Below, piece after piece: positions 30,797 through 41,896 of a stretch of DNA of 64,000 nucleotides. The translations under genes and the position numbers were made by a program. A model generated the notes under the pieces. That model searched no databases. It saw nothing but the letters and a program-made list of their open reading frames with translations, and was not told where the DNA came from. The stretch spans positions 1,854,593 to 1,918,592 of the forward strand of contig JAHRHY010000012.1 of the NCBI GenBank assembly GCA_019671135.1. The letters run 5' to 3'. Each line of letters starts with the position of its first letter. Position 1 is the stretch's first letter. Source of the DNA: Linnemannia hyalina. Taxonomy: Eukaryota; Mortierellomycota; Mortierellomycetes; Mortierellales; Mortierellaceae.

Positions 30797-32751
30797 ATGT
30801 TATCGGCCACAAATATTACGCGTGTATGTGCAAGCTGTAAGCAACCTGGACATTCTCGAAGTACTTCAAAGAAATGCCGCCTCTACGCCGCTCCTGCTGG
30901 CCGCGCTGCTACTGCTCCCGCCGCTGCCCTTGCTACCATGAAATGTAACACTTGCGGACAACTTGGTCACCGTCGTACAACCCACAAAGATTGCCTTGCA
31001 AACCCAGCGTTACAGCCCAATGCGGGGTATACTGCTCCTCCTGCCGCTCCTGCAACTACTCCTGTTGTTTCTGCTGCTACCATTCCTGCAGCTCTTGCCG
31101 TTCTTACTGCCCTTGCCATTCCTGCCGTTCCTGCTATTCCTGCTATTCCTGCTACTCCTGCTATTCCCGCTGCTCCTGCTATTCCTGCTGCTTTTATCGG
31201 ACCACGGGCTTTCGGAAATGGAATGGCTGCTATTAATGAGCACGAGCAAGATAACACAGAGTACAGGAACTTTGGACGGATGAACGTTGCTTGCTCTCAT
31301 TGTGGCGCTTTACATTGGCTAGAGGTAAGATTTCCATTGCCATATTATCATATCATTTGCAGTTATTATATTCCTTTATATTGACGCCGATTCATTTATT
31401 TCCTCCGAATGCGCAGGAGCGCATCGGACGTGCAGTCGTCAACCCGCGTTTCTACAGGTGCTGCTTGCATGGAAAAGTCCATATGCCCGCCATCGAGGCT
31501 CCCCCAGCCGTACTGCAAGACCTGTTCAAGGGCGATACCCCTCTCTCCAAGCGATTTCTGGCAAACACACGGACCTTCAACAATGCCTTTGCTTTTGCAT
31601 CCTTTGGTACCAGTACAAAGTACCGTGACATGCGGCGACCGCGCGGCAGGGGCCCCAATACCTTTCAAGTCAAGGGCCAGCTTTACCACAAGATCGGAGG
31701 TATTGTTCCACCCAACGCCCAACAACCTCAGTTTGCCCAGATTTATTTTCACGACTCGGACCAGGACGCTGAAGTCGATCGACGCTTGGATTTCATCTAT
31801 GGGCCAAGGAACCAGGCTATTCGAAACGGCGGGGATGGTGCGCAAGCACGAGACAAGGACAGAAGGATTATCCGCATCCTTCATCGCCTTATGTATAGGC
31901 ACAATCCGTACGCCAAGAGGTTCAAGACCATCGGACAGCGTATTCGAGCGGACGATGCACCAGTTCTGGGCTTAAAGATCATTTGTCAGAGGGCAGGCGA
32001 TGCGAGACGCTACAATCGACCCACCGCCGATGAATTTGCCGCCATCCTTCCAGGAGATGCAACAGATGCACCTGCGAATCGGGATATAGTCATCCAGCTT
32101 CACAACAACCGCCTTCATCAGGTCTCAGCACTGCACCAGGCATATTTTCCTCTCTGTTACCCGCTGTTGTTTCTGCGAGGGGAGGATGGATATCACCTAG
32201 GACTCACTCGGAACAACCCTCAACCTCCAGGACCGGATGATGTCTTGCAACATGTCCTAGATCCACAGCTTGCTTATCAATATCCTGTTCCACCTCATGA
32301 TCCACAGCCACTGCTGGATCAACCCAACGCTAATGAGATGGACCTTGACGACAACGACAACAACAGCGACAGCGACATCGACATCAACAGTGACAAGGAC
32401 AACGACAGTAACAACGATAACGATAACGACAACGACATCGACAGCAACAACGACGACTTTGAGTACGACCTCGAGGAGCAGGTCGACCAGGGCTATAATG
32501 ATGAAATCCTTAACGACGCCGATCCACAAGCTGGAATGGAAATGGATCTCGACAATGACAATGAGGGTGAGCGTGAGGACGATGAAGATGACCAGGACCA
32601 AGCTCAAGGCAACAACCCTCGCAGGATTACCATGATGGATTTTTTTGCGTATCGGCTCCAGTACCGCATTGGCGATAGCAGCGAGTATATGTGTCACGAG
32701 ACAAGAGCTTGCTCTTGTGACTTCGCCCTAACGAGTATAAAAGGGCCTTAG
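30797..32751 (+). pseudogene. Helitron Rep/helicase N-terminal part, truncated by Ty3-A
   Basis: Exon 1 30797-31324, intron 31325-31416 (GTAAGA...gcgcAG, phase 0), exon 2 from 31417. Two zinc knuckles (CASCKQPGHSRSTSKKC, CNTCGQLGHRRTTHKDC) are followed by an Ala/Pro-rich linker. Then CSHCGALHWLEERIGRA...FYRCCLHGKV begins the part shared with fungal Helitron helicases: FASFGTSTKY, FQVKGQLYHKIGG, QIYFHDSD, NRDIVIQLHNNRLHQVSALH, FPLCYPLLFLRGEDGYH. An Asn/Asp-rich stretch (32340-32470) precedes MMDFFAYRLQYRI, the start of the Helitron-like N/Rep domain. The frame is cut at 32692 by the Ty3-A 5' LTR (23 LTR codons to a stop at 32751). The HUH Rep motifs and helicase are not present in this window. 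Confidence 0.8.
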
Positions 32752-32888
32752 ATAGCAAATCTATAGCTCTTTACTTGGTATCGCCAATACAACATACTCT
32801 TTAACCTATTCCTTATACTCATTTCTTAGTCCTTGATCAAGGTTCTCTTTATCTACTTCATTCTATTGCTTGGTCTGCTTTCTTGACA
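32692..32888 (+). repeat. Ty3-A 5' LTR
   Basis: 197 bp, TG...CA. A TATA box (gtataaaagg) lies at 32736-32745. The sequence ACTTGGTAT at 32773-32781, about 35 bp downstream and near the expected transcript start, is complementary to the first nine bases after the LTR (32889-32897). This matches a self-priming chromovirus. A perfect inverted motif, acaagagc/gctcttgt, sits at 32700-32718. Same LTR at 56411-56607 reversed. Confidence 0.9.
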
Positions 32889-33110
32889 ATACCAAGTCAT
32901 ACACCTAAAGAACCTTGGATCAAACTTTGTCTGTTTTCTATTGATATACTTCAGCGCTCAAAAAAAAAAAAAAAAAAAAAAAAAAGCCTTTTCCACAACA
33001 AAACCAAACCCTATCATCTTCAAGTTCTTTCCTCTTTTACTACCATCTTCCGTACACAACCCACAACCCTCAGAAACTACAACAACTCTTCACTTTCCGT
33101 ATCAACTACA

Positions 33111-34406
33111 ATGCTACCCGATAGTGAGATCCTTACAGCCAACGCGCGCTTCCAAGCACTGATGGACCGAGTAGCCACACTTGAACAAATAGTTCAGACG
33201 GTCACTCCCTTGCAAGCCAAAGTCACCGAACTCGAGGAGACTGTTCAGAAGTACCGTGATATGCTGGACTTCATTCTTTCGAACGAAGATTTCTTCACAA
33301 GCCTGACCGTCAACCTCAACCCTCGATTACTCAGCCTCGAATCCAACGTCCAGAAGATGACGTCACAATTACCACCCATCACTCGCGCAGAACTAGGCAA
33401 ACTATTTTATGATCACAAGACCGATGTCACCAACACAGTGAGTGCCATCTTCCAATCAACTACACCTCACTCCAGCAATAGCTCCCCTTCGAGGCCAAAA
33501 GTAGCACCCCCCGCAGTCTTCTCCGGCAAGCGTGAAGATTGGAAAGGGTTTCAGGCTCAGCTGGAACTCTTCTTCGTTGCAAACGAGACCCTCTATCCGA
33601 ACGACCACGACCGCATTGTGCTGGCTATCTCGCGCCTCGGTGATACTGCAGCGTTCAAGTATATGCAGAGATACGTTCCGTCCTTCAAGTTGCCTGTCGA
33701 GGAGAGACCCGCATGTATTTCTAACCTGGATCAGTTCTTTGCTCTTATGAGTAAGAACTTTGGAGTCTCCAATGCTCACGTCCTAGCAGAAACCCAACTC
33801 CGTCAACTTAGACAGCGCGGTTCTGCCATCGACTATACAAACCGTTTCGTCAACCTTGCAGCGGATACAGCATGGAATGATAGCGCAATGATTTCACAGT
33901 TCCGCCTCGGCCTGAAGGAGTCTGTTCAAGAAGCCATGGCAAACTACCCCGAGCCACCTACCTTTGCCGAGTTTTCACAATTGGCTATCGACATCGACAA
34001 CCGACAGTACGGCTATGCAGTGACCCGTTCCGGCAACAAATCTTCCAGCACTCCGTCCCGTTCCACCACTGCCCACACTTCTACTACCACTCAAGCCTCA
34101 TCCACCCCAACTACCGCGTCCACCCCTGCTACCTCAGCTCCCGCGACCACTTCGATGGACATGGATCTCTCGCATGCTCGCCATGGTCCTTTGCCACCGT
34201 CTGAGCGTCTTCGTCGTCAAAAGGAAGGACTGTGCACCTACTGTGGTTCAGCAGATCATTGGCTTGACGACTGCCCCAAGAAACCTGCAAAGCCCTCGTT
34301 CAAGAACGCCCCAAAGGCAACAGCCTCGATCTCGGCCCTTCAGCCTACACAGACTAACGACCAGCCCGATGCAATCTCTTTCCAATTGGAAAAAGATTCA
34401 GCCTAG
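33111..34406 (+). CDS. Ty3-A Gag
   Basis: 431 aa from ATG 33111. An N-terminal coiled coil (MDRVATLEQIVQTV, residues about 18-60) is followed by a retrotransposon Gag core (VFSGKREDWKGFQAQLELFF, LDQFFALMSKNFGV, QFRLGLKESVQEAMANYP), a Ser/Thr-rich linker and one CCHC knuckle, CTYCGSADHWLDDC (near 34237). It packages element RNA. It overlaps pol, which lies in the -1 frame; a GGAAAAAG stretch near 34387 could be the slippage site. Confidence 0.85.
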   Translation: MLPDSEILTANARFQALMDRVATLEQIVQTVTPLQAKVTELEETVQKYRDMLDFILSNEDFFTSLTVNLNPRLLSLESNVQKMTSQLPPITRAELGKLFYDHKTDVTNTVSAIFQSTTPHSSNSSPSRPKVAPPAVFSGKREDWKGFQAQLELFFVANETLYPNDHDRIVLAISRLGDTAAFKYMQRYVPSFKLPVEERPACISNLDQFFALMSKNFGVSNAHVLAETQLRQLRQRGSAIDYTNRFVNLAADTAWNDSAMISQFRLGLKESVQEAMANYPEPPTFAEFSQLAIDIDNRQYGYAVTRSGNKSSSTPSRSTTAHTSTTTQASSTPTTASTPATSAPATTSMDMDLSHARHGPLPPSERLRRQKEGLCTYCGSADHWLDDCPKKPAKPSFKNAPKATASISALQPTQTNDQPDAISFQLEKDSA

Positions 34407-34877
34407 ACAGTAAAGTTGGAGTGTGTCTGGGCGAGCTGTATAACAAATCTCCAAATGATCCTCTGCTATCCCCTATTACTATTCCAATTACTCTTCACTT
34501 CCAAAACTCCTCACTACCAGTCCATGCAATGATCGACTCAGGAGCAACCATCTCATTCATTCATCAAAATCTAGCACAACAGCACAATCTTCCACTAGCA
34601 CAACACTTATTACAAATCTCTCTTGCCAATGGTTCAACACATACCTCTCATCACGCCACCACATTGGTTATGCAATCCCACTCACAACACTTTTCCACAC
34701 ACACTTTTCAACTCATTGCACTTGGCAATTATGCCATTATTCTTGGCATGGACTGGCTCCGCTCACACAACCCATATATCGACTGGGAGAAACGAACCAT
34801 TACTATGCCATGCCTCCATCAGCACACACTCGACAAGCTTTCCCCCCTTGCACAATCAACAATGCCTCGATCCATCC

Positions 34878-35046
34878 TGTCGCATATTTGCCTGTCTCGG
34901 GGGTGTCAGCTAATGTAATTAGGCTAGAGACAGTAATTTAGTCATATGACCAGACACCGACATAAATGGAGGTGTCTGGGCTGTTAACAAAGATCCCTCT
35001 CTTGTCTTATCAATTCGATTGTGCGTGACTAGCGTAAAAATTTTCA
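34878..35046 (+). repeat. Ty3-B 5' LTR
   Basis: 169 bp starting TGTCGCATATT and ending TTTTCA; identical by eye to 41728-41896. Contains the inverted pair gacacc/ggtgtc around a cataaatgg TATA-like box (34970s). Followed by a T run and gataaatacaacacgg; I could not assign a tRNA primer site. Confidence 0.9.
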
Positions 35047-35809
35047 TTTTTTTTTGATAAATACAACACGGATCGGGATCAGAATCCGTCGAACGATTGA
35101 CAGGATCCATCCACTCATTTATTTATTCATTCAACCCATTACGAGGAACACTCCATCAATCTACAGGAGCGATTCAGGACGTAACGGGAGCATTTACGGA
35201 TCATTACAGAACAGGACCTTTACTGTCAGGATTTTTCTCTATTTTCAGGATAATCCAACAAGGACAGGATCCTTTTCTTTTATTTGTGGTCATTTCGTGC
35301 GTGTATCTGGTCACTAGTGACAAGGTTACAGCAGAGACTGATCATTAATACGAAGTGTAACAGGCGGTTACTTTCGTTGTTATTATTTGGTTACTATTCT
35401 ACCTTTTTGTGTTGGAGCTTTCAAGTGCGATCATACATCTGTGTGGTCATTTGAGGTCTTCATATAACACGGTAGCAGAGATTCATTAGAAAACTCACCG
35501 TTAGTTTTGATCAAGGACATTCTTGTTCAAATAAACGCGGGATTCGTCTTTGTTGGCATTTAGGTGTGCCCTCATCCGAATTCATTTGCATCAGAAAACT
35601 TTTAGTTTTTTCTGGGTGTTGTTTTTTATTTTTATTTTGAATCAAGTGGATCACTGAGCAAAAAAGTACTGGAAGTTGACGTTAGTAGTAGCAGTATTAT
35701 TTTTTCTGGGGTGCAGTCTGGTTGATCATCAGTTTTCAAAAGCTCATTTCGTTTTCTGTTTATTCTGCTAGTCTGTTTGTTTTCTTTTCCTTTAATTGGG
35801 TCATAGAGA

Positions 35810-38800
35810 ATGGCAGCGAATACGGCAAAGAAGAACGAGGACGTTGGCAATAAGGTTGTTGGTGCGTTAGATGCACTTACCTTGACGTCGGGACGAGATG
35901 AGGGAGCAGGCATGGACGTTGATGTTGACATGCAGGAGACTGTTGGCTCTGACTTTATGGATGCCCATGCAGCCAGAGGAAAGATGAAGGAGTATTCGAT
36001 GCAACTGGCGACGTTGACGAGACAGAAGATGCAGTTAGCCGCGCGCATCCAAGGGTTGAGCCAAGAGGAGGGCGACCAGGAGCGACCAAAGTTGGCGGAA
36101 CTAACACGTCAGATCGCTGAGGCCAAGACCGCGATGAACGAGTGGAATGTCATGCTGGATGACCTAGAGAGTGCTGAGAGGTCCATGGGGAGGACGGCAT
36201 TCTCTAGTGTTGTGACCAGAGAGGAGAATGAGGAGTTGGGGGTTAAGAAGGGTGGAAAGATTGACGAGATCAAGTTGTCGAATGAGTTTCCGCGTTACCA
36301 TCGGTTGGTCGAGGCTCATCTGCTTCCTGTTCTTGACATCAAGATCCATGGTCCCTTGATTACCAACGTCCGAGAGTTCCTGTACGAATTCCATAGAATA
36401 GGAGTAACAAAGTTCACGACGGGCGGGTTCGATGAGAGATGTTCAAGGTTGTTGTGCTTGGCGAATATGGATCGCAAAGCGTCTGATGCCATGAATGCAG
36501 TCTTGAGTCGTGACCCTGAAGGAAAGTGGCCGTGGGCGAGATGCGAGAAAGTGTTTGTGGAGAGTGCTATGACGCAGACTGAGAGAACAGATGAGGTTGA
36601 GAAGGTGATCAAGATGGGGTTAGAACGAGGTGAATCGTACAAGCTGTACTACCATCGGATGAAGAGGTTGATGGATGTGTACCAAGTCAAGGACTTACCC
36701 AAGTTCGCTGATTTGTTATTCTTGCTGCAGAGAGCGGTCGACCCGAGCGTTCTTACGATGATCTTGTTACAGAAGCGCATTGCGGTCCTTGAGGGGATGC
36801 TGGGTGTGGCACCTGATGAAACAACCTTCGAGTCTTATATGGACAGTTTGCAGCATATGCAGGGACCCGCAGACAGTGATGAGTGGGCACCGGTTATTTT
36901 GGAGAGGAGACGATTGACCGGGGCTGCAGATAACGAAGCAGCGAGACAGGCCCAGAGTTTAAAGGATAAGCTCATCAACCAGCAGAAGAGGGCAGCGGCA
37001 GCAGCAACGCTTGCGACGACAAGTGGAACGCGTGTCGGGGGGACTACTGGTGGTAGCATCAACCAAGTTCCTACAGCGGGTGACAGTTCGGTCCAGAAGG
37101 GGAATGCTGGATTCGGCGGTCAACGTGGCGCCTTCGGTAATGGTAGTGGTTCTGGTGCGCCTAGAGGTCGAGGAGGCAGTCATGGTCGTGGAGGTTACAA
37201 GAGGAACTTCAACCGTGGACACCATCCTTATCCTGGCAGAGGAAACAGCAATGGTAAGCTAAACCACACTGTTGAGTATGATGATGCATCTGAAGAAAAA
37301 GTTGAAGTAGATGGTGGTGAGATGTCTGTTGTCGACCAAGATGTCGTTGAGATGAGTAACGAAAATGGTGACGTCACCGAAGTCGAACATGACCGCATGA
37401 CTAACGACGCGTCTTTCATTCTGCATTCCAAACAGGTGGAAACAAGCAGTGAGATGCAACAAACTGATGTACATGAACTGGAGGAGCAGTCGCACAGTTT
37501 AACAGAAGTAGTCATAGTGAATGAAACAACAACTGACGAGAAGAATGTCAGTGACATCAACCCACGGAGTGAAACAGTGAAGAAGAGAAAGAAGAAAAAG
37601 AAGAATGCAAAGGGTATTGCGAAAATCGAATTGAAGAGCAAACTGCGTGGTGAATCCGGTTTGGGTATGAGAGTTCATGTAGGTCCATTGCCGATGCATC
37701 CTCTCGACGGGGGGGAAGGTAGCGGTGATGCTAAAGTGGCTGTCGACCAAGCAAAGGTGAAGTATGGAGCTATGGGCATTGTTAAAGAAGGAAGAGATAA
37801 TGCACCGGCCGAGTACAACATCGAGGATGTAGTAGACGACGAGTACCTAAGGGCCTTCGAAAGATTTTCAATTAGTGATAACCCAGTGTCAGACGCATGT
37901 GATGGTTACCCATTATTCTCCTTTGGAGAGAAGGACTTTGAGTTAGTACACAAGCACTATGGTTCAAGTAAACGAAAACATCAGCCGGATAATCGACTGT
38001 TTGTTCCTGTTTATCTTAATCAAGAGCGACATCTTGCACTCATTGATACTGGTGCCACACATTCATTTATTAGTGCAGCTGTAGTCAAAAAGTATTCTAT
38101 TCCGGTTAAACCAATGGAAGGATACATTGAATTAGCTGACTCGTCTGTCATTAAACGCGTTGGAGAAACGGAAAACGTAGAGATTGTCTGTGGACAGAAT
38201 GTGCTTAGCGCGCCATATGAGGTTATTGAACAGAGTCATGCAGTTACCATTGGCATGGTTCTCTTTCACCGCTATGGATTCAATATCGTTGGACTACCCG
38301 ATGCAGATGAGTCGTCTGGACGGATGCCAGCGCCAGTTGAAGACGAAAAGCCCACGCTGATACCTCTCACGATTCCAGAACGAGAAAAGACGCAGGAATT
38401 TATTGCGGAAAAGGACGCGTTCATGAAGAGTATAGAAGAGTCGCTGAGGTTAAACGCCAAGATTCCAAATACAAGTCATTGTACTATACCTGAAATGAAG
38501 GTGTATTTGCCAGTCCCTGATGACGTTATCCTCTACCGCAGACCTAAAGTATTTGCTGCATCGCAAATGCCGGTTCTTGATGAAGCAATCCAGAATTGGC
38601 TGAAGGATGATGTAATTACATTAGCACCTGCAGGTAATGCACACAACAACACATTAACGCTAGCGGCTAAGAAAGATGCTAACGGAAACAAGACTCTCTA
38701 CCGAGTGTGCTTGGATCCGCGGCCCTTAAACGCGCACCTACCCGATGATAATTTTCCGGTACCACTTATATCAGACATCATGCAATTTGCTGGAGGCAAT

Positions 38801-41416
38801 GCAGTGTTCTCGACTGTGGACCTAAAGCAGGCGTATCATCGATTACCAATCCATGAAGAAGATCAGCCGTTGACGGCATTTATGCATAACGGGATTCAAT
38901 ATATGTTCAAGAAGGCTCCTTTTGGATTGAAGCCCTTGTCCAGTTTGTTTCAGCGTGGCATGAGCCGAATCCTTGGGGATTTGAAATTTGTCAGAAATTT
39001 TATCGATGACATTCTTCTCGCATCAAAGAACAGAAGCGATCATGCGATTCAGATGATAGAGTTGGTTAAACGGCTAACTGATGCCAAGCTTATTATTAAC
39101 CTTGACAAGTGCAAGTTCTACAGTACGCAGGTGGCGTTGCTGGGCTTCATTGTGGATCTTGATGGAAAAAGAATTGATCCCAATAAATTGGTGAATATCA
39201 ATGATTGGAAACCCCCAACTACGGGTAAGCAGGTTCAATCTTATATGGGGACTTTTAATTTTTTCCGCGATCACGTACCCATTATAGCTACCATTAGCGC
39301 TCCGCTAGATGCTATGCGTAATGTGGTGGGTCCATTTACGTTGAATGCTGCTCAGTTGAAGAGCTTTGAGGCACTAAAGAATTTGTTGGTCTTATCGCCC
39401 ATAATTTGCTGGGTGGATTTCAATTTGCCGTTATATGTTGCTACAGATGCATCTAACGTTGGAATTGGAGCAATTTTATATCAGCTGCCGGAAGGCGAGG
39501 CGAATCCCAAAAACATTAGATATATTTCTTTTGTTGCGCGCTCATTGCAACCCAGTGAACGACGCTATAGTACAACTCAGAAGGAGTTATTGGCAATTGT
39601 GTTTGCACTGAAGAAGTTGCATTACTATTTGTGGGGCCGTCGCTTTACGCTTTTCACGGATCATCGCGCTCTTACTTTTATGCATACGCAGAAGGATATG
39701 AACTCGATGCTTACCGCATGGCAGGAGACTATTTTGGATTACACGTTTAAGGTTGTTTATCGACCTGGCGTTCTGAACGTTTTACCAGACGCTTTGTCTC
39801 GCCAGTTTCCTCAAGAGTTGTGGACAGCCCGCATTCAAGGATCTGCTCCGAGCAAAATTTATGGTTATGTTCACTTAATCCAGGACGCCGACACTCAACG
39901 TGTGACGGTAGCTGTCTCAGAGAGAAGAGGAGTGTTAGTCGACGCACATGCGCTTGGTCACATTGGGACCAATGCCATGGTCAAGCATATTCATTCGTTG
40001 CAAAAGACGTGGCCTAATCTGGCCAAGGATTGCTTGGAGTATGTTCAGCGTTGCCAAGAATGCCAGCGAGTCAACATCGCACGCAAGGGATACCACCCTC
40101 TGACGGCCATTCATGCTCAGTTACCAGGTGAACATATGGCGGTTGATTTGACCGGTCCATTCCCTGTGGAGAGCGATGGAAACCTATTCCTACTCATTTT
40201 GGTTGATGTTTGTACAAGGTTCGTCTTCTTGGAACCCATACCTGACAAGAAGGGGATGACCATTGCAAAAGTTTTGTTCAAAATCTTCACCACTATTGGT
40301 TTTCCACGTATCCTCCAATCTGACAATGGCAGAGAATTCGTTAACGAGGCGGTGCAAGTGATGACTACCACTATGGGAGTGCAACATAGGTTACTCACCC
40401 CTTATCACCCTCGCGGAAACGGAGTCGCCGAAAATCATGTGAAAACAGCATGCACTATCATTCGCAAAGAGGTTCAAGACCATAAACAAGCATGGGCGAA
40501 ACATGTTCCTATGGCACAGCTAGCTATGAACACCAGAATTGTGGCTCTACACAATTCGTCCCCATTTTCTTTGTTTTTTGCGCGGCGTTATAATGGTATT
40601 AGCAATTTTTCGGACACGACAGAGAAGTTATCATCCCAGGAGGAGCTCTTAAAGCGGCTTGAGTACATGACCAAGACCGTCTTTCCAGCGATTGACACTA
40701 AGACCCGCGAAACTCAACGTCGAATGATTGAGCGTTTCAATAGAACAGTACTGCACAGTGAATTCCCTGATGGAGCAAAGGTTATGTCTTTGGACCCGAT
40801 CTTGGGCGACAAGCTTTCGCCTAGGTATGAAGGCCCTTATATTGTAGTCAGACGAACAACTGGTGGATCCTATGTGTTGAAGGATGCCACAGGAGAAGAG
40901 TTAGGTCGTAAATTTGCGCCGTCGCAGCTAAAGCTTGTGCTCGACGATTTTGAAGCAACTGACACATACGTAGTAGAAAAAGTTCTCAACCACAGGCATG
41001 GACCTAGGGGGGGGATGGAATACCGCGTAAAATGGAAAGGGTACAAAGAGGAAACCTGGGAGCCTCAAGAGAATTTTATTGAGAGAAAGTGTATCACAGA
41101 CTACTGGAAGACTAAAAACCTACCAGGATCGCAATCTCTAACGCAGCCTCGTCAAACGGCCGCGACTCTCGGGACTAAGGGTCAAGAGCAGGAGCTCAAT
41201 CCATCGCAACGTAAAGGTGCTACTAAAACATCAAAGAACATATCCAATGGTGATGCTCTTAATAAGGGTACATGCAAGCGTGCAAACCCCGACGAAGAAG
41301 AAGATCAATTGGTCGATCGACGCAGGTCTAAACGACTGCGAAGAAATAATGCTAATGGCGAGAAGATGAGTATTGAGCTTAGGACGATTCGCGGGCGTAT
41401 GCCTGATCGTCATTAG
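35810..41416 (+). CDS. Ty3-B Gag-Pol polyprotein with chromodomain
   Basis: 1,868 aa in a single frame from ATG 35810. Residues 1-430 are Gag-like with a Gly/Arg-rich end (RGAFGNG, RGRGGSHGRGGYKR) instead of a CCHC knuckle, then an acidic linker. Protease ALIDTGATHSFISAA (about 742). RT YRVCLDPRPLNAH (963), STVDLKQAYHRLPI, FKKAPFGLKPLSSLFQRGM, and a FIDDILLA catalytic box (about 1063; Phe where Tyr is usual). RNase H YVATDASNVGIGAIL (1208). Integrase H-H-C-C finger (HIGTNAMVKHIH...CQECQR, 1384-1422) and D,D-35-E (AVDLTGPF, LQSDNGREF, GVAENHVK). Chromodomain YVVEKVLNHRHGPRG...YRVKWKGYKEETWEP (1718-1765). Complete and apparently active. Confidence 0.95.
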   Translation: MAANTAKKNEDVGNKVVGALDALTLTSGRDEGAGMDVDVDMQETVGSDFMDAHAARGKMKEYSMQLATLTRQKMQLAARIQGLSQEEGDQERPKLAELTRQIAEAKTAMNEWNVMLDDLESAERSMGRTAFSSVVTREENEELGVKKGGKIDEIKLSNEFPRYHRLVEAHLLPVLDIKIHGPLITNVREFLYEFHRIGVTKFTTGGFDERCSRLLCLANMDRKASDAMNAVLSRDPEGKWPWARCEKVFVESAMTQTERTDEVEKVIKMGLERGESYKLYYHRMKRLMDVYQVKDLPKFADLLFLLQRAVDPSVLTMILLQKRIAVLEGMLGVAPDETTFESYMDSLQHMQGPADSDEWAPVILERRRLTGAADNEAARQAQSLKDKLINQQKRAAAAATLATTSGTRVGGTTGGSINQVPTAGDSSVQKGNAGFGGQRGAFGNGSGSGAPRGRGGSHGRGGYKRNFNRGHHPYPGRGNSNGKLNHTVEYDDASEEKVEVDGGEMSVVDQDVVEMSNENGDVTEVEHDRMTNDASFILHSKQVETSSEMQQTDVHELEEQSHSLTEVVIVNETTTDEKNVSDINPRSETVKKRKKKKKNAKGIAKIELKSKLRGESGLGMRVHVGPLPMHPLDGGEGSGDAKVAVDQAKVKYGAMGIVKEGRDNAPAEYNIEDVVDDEYLRAFERFSISDNPVSDACDGYPLFSFGEKDFELVHKHYGSSKRKHQPDNRLFVPVYLNQERHLALIDTGATHSFISAAVVKKYSIPVKPMEGYIELADSSVIKRVGETENVEIVCGQNVLSAPYEVIEQSHAVTIGMVLFHRYGFNIVGLPDADESSGRMPAPVEDEKPTLIPLTIPEREKTQEFIAEKDAFMKSIEESLRLNAKIPNTSHCTIPEMKVYLPVPDDVILYRRPKVFAASQMPVLDEAIQNWLKDDVITLAPAGNAHNNTLTLAAKKDANGNKTLYRVCLDPRPLNAHLPDDNFPVPLISDIMQFAGGNAVFSTVDLKQAYHRLPIHEEDQPLTAFMHNGIQYMFKKAPFGLKPLSSLFQRGMSRILGDLKFVRNFIDDILLASKNRSDHAIQMIELVKRLTDAKLIINLDKCKFYSTQVALLGFIVDLDGKRIDPNKLVNINDWKPPTTGKQVQSYMGTFNFFRDHVPIIATISAPLDAMRNVVGPFTLNAAQLKSFEALKNLLVLSPIICWVDFNLPLYVATDASNVGIGAILYQLPEGEANPKNIRYISFVARSLQPSERRYSTTQKELLAIVFALKKLHYYLWGRRFTLFTDHRALTFMHTQKDMNSMLTAWQETILDYTFKVVYRPGVLNVLPDALSRQFPQELWTARIQGSAPSKIYGYVHLIQDADTQRVTVAVSERRGVLVDAHALGHIGTNAMVKHIHSLQKTWPNLAKDCLEYVQRCQECQRVNIARKGYHPLTAIHAQLPGEHMAVDLTGPFPVESDGNLFLLILVDVCTRFVFLEPIPDKKGMTIAKVLFKIFTTIGFPRILQSDNGREFVNEAVQVMTTTMGVQHRLLTPYHPRGNGVAENHVKTACTIIRKEVQDHKQAWAKHVPMAQLAMNTRIVALHNSSPFSLFFARRYNGISNFSDTTEKLSSQEELLKRLEYMTKTVFPAIDTKTRETQRRMIERFNRTVLHSEFPDGAKVMSLDPILGDKLSPRYEGPYIVVRRTTGGSYVLKDATGEELGRKFAPSQLKLVLDDFEATDTYVVEKVLNHRHGPRGGMEYRVKWKGYKEETWEPQENFIERKCITDYWKTKNLPGSQSLTQPRQTAATLGTKGQEQELNPSQRKGATKTSKNISNGDALNKGTCKRANPDEEEDQLVDRRRSKRLRRNNANGEKMSIELRTIRGRMPDRH

Positions 41417-41727
41417 CATGCATCATCAGTGCATCCGATGAATAATGCAGTAGGGGTTTTTCCGCTTCCCCTACAATCACGTTCGAGGTTTTCCCTCTTG
41501 GGTTTTCCCCTCGCAAGGATTTTTAAACGATTTTTTGCCTTGAGTGAACAATTAATGTCATGTGAGGATTGTTGATCCTCAACCTGTCTGCAAGGTTTTT
41601 ATTCAGATTTTTTCCTGGCAGAACAGTAAAATAATGCACAGAGTCCAAGTGATTCTTAGACACAAATGAGCAGAGCATATATGCGTTTTTAAGCAGACGG
41701 CTTTCAGCCTTTCCCATGGGAGGGGAT

Positions 41728-41896
41728 TGTCGCATATTTGCCTGTCTCGGGGGTGTCAGCTAATGTAATTAGGCTAGAGACAGTAATTTAGTCATATGAC
41801 CAGACACCGACATAAATGGAGGTGTCTGGGCTGTTAACAAAGATCCCTCTCTTGTCTTATCAATTCGATTGTGCGTGACTAGCGTAAAAATTTTCA
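41728..41896 (+). repeat. Ty3-B 3' LTR
   Basis: 169 bp, identical by eye to the 5' LTR. Followed directly by the CATCC target duplication and the resumed Ty3-A pol frame. Confidence 0.9.

Larger units (their letters stand above)
34878..41896 (+). mobile_element. Intact Ty3/gypsy chromovirus Ty3-B nested in Ty3-A
   Basis: LTRs of 169 bp at 34878-35046 and 41728-41896, which read identical (TGTCGCATA...TTTTCA). Target duplication CATCC at 34873-34877 and 41897-41901. Purine tract gggagggga lies immediately before the 3' LTR. One long gag-pol frame. Identical LTRs and an intact frame point to a very recent insertion. The leader between the 5' LTR and the start codon is about 760 bp. The 3' untranslated part (41417-41727) holds hairpins such as GTAGGGG...CCCCTAC near 41449-41474. 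Confidence 0.95.

Noticed and set aside
32340..32470. Asn/Asp microsatellite as a separate feature or frameshifted gene
   Set aside because: It is an in-frame low-complexity linker of the Helitron protein; the opposite-strand frame is Val/Ile-rich by complement.
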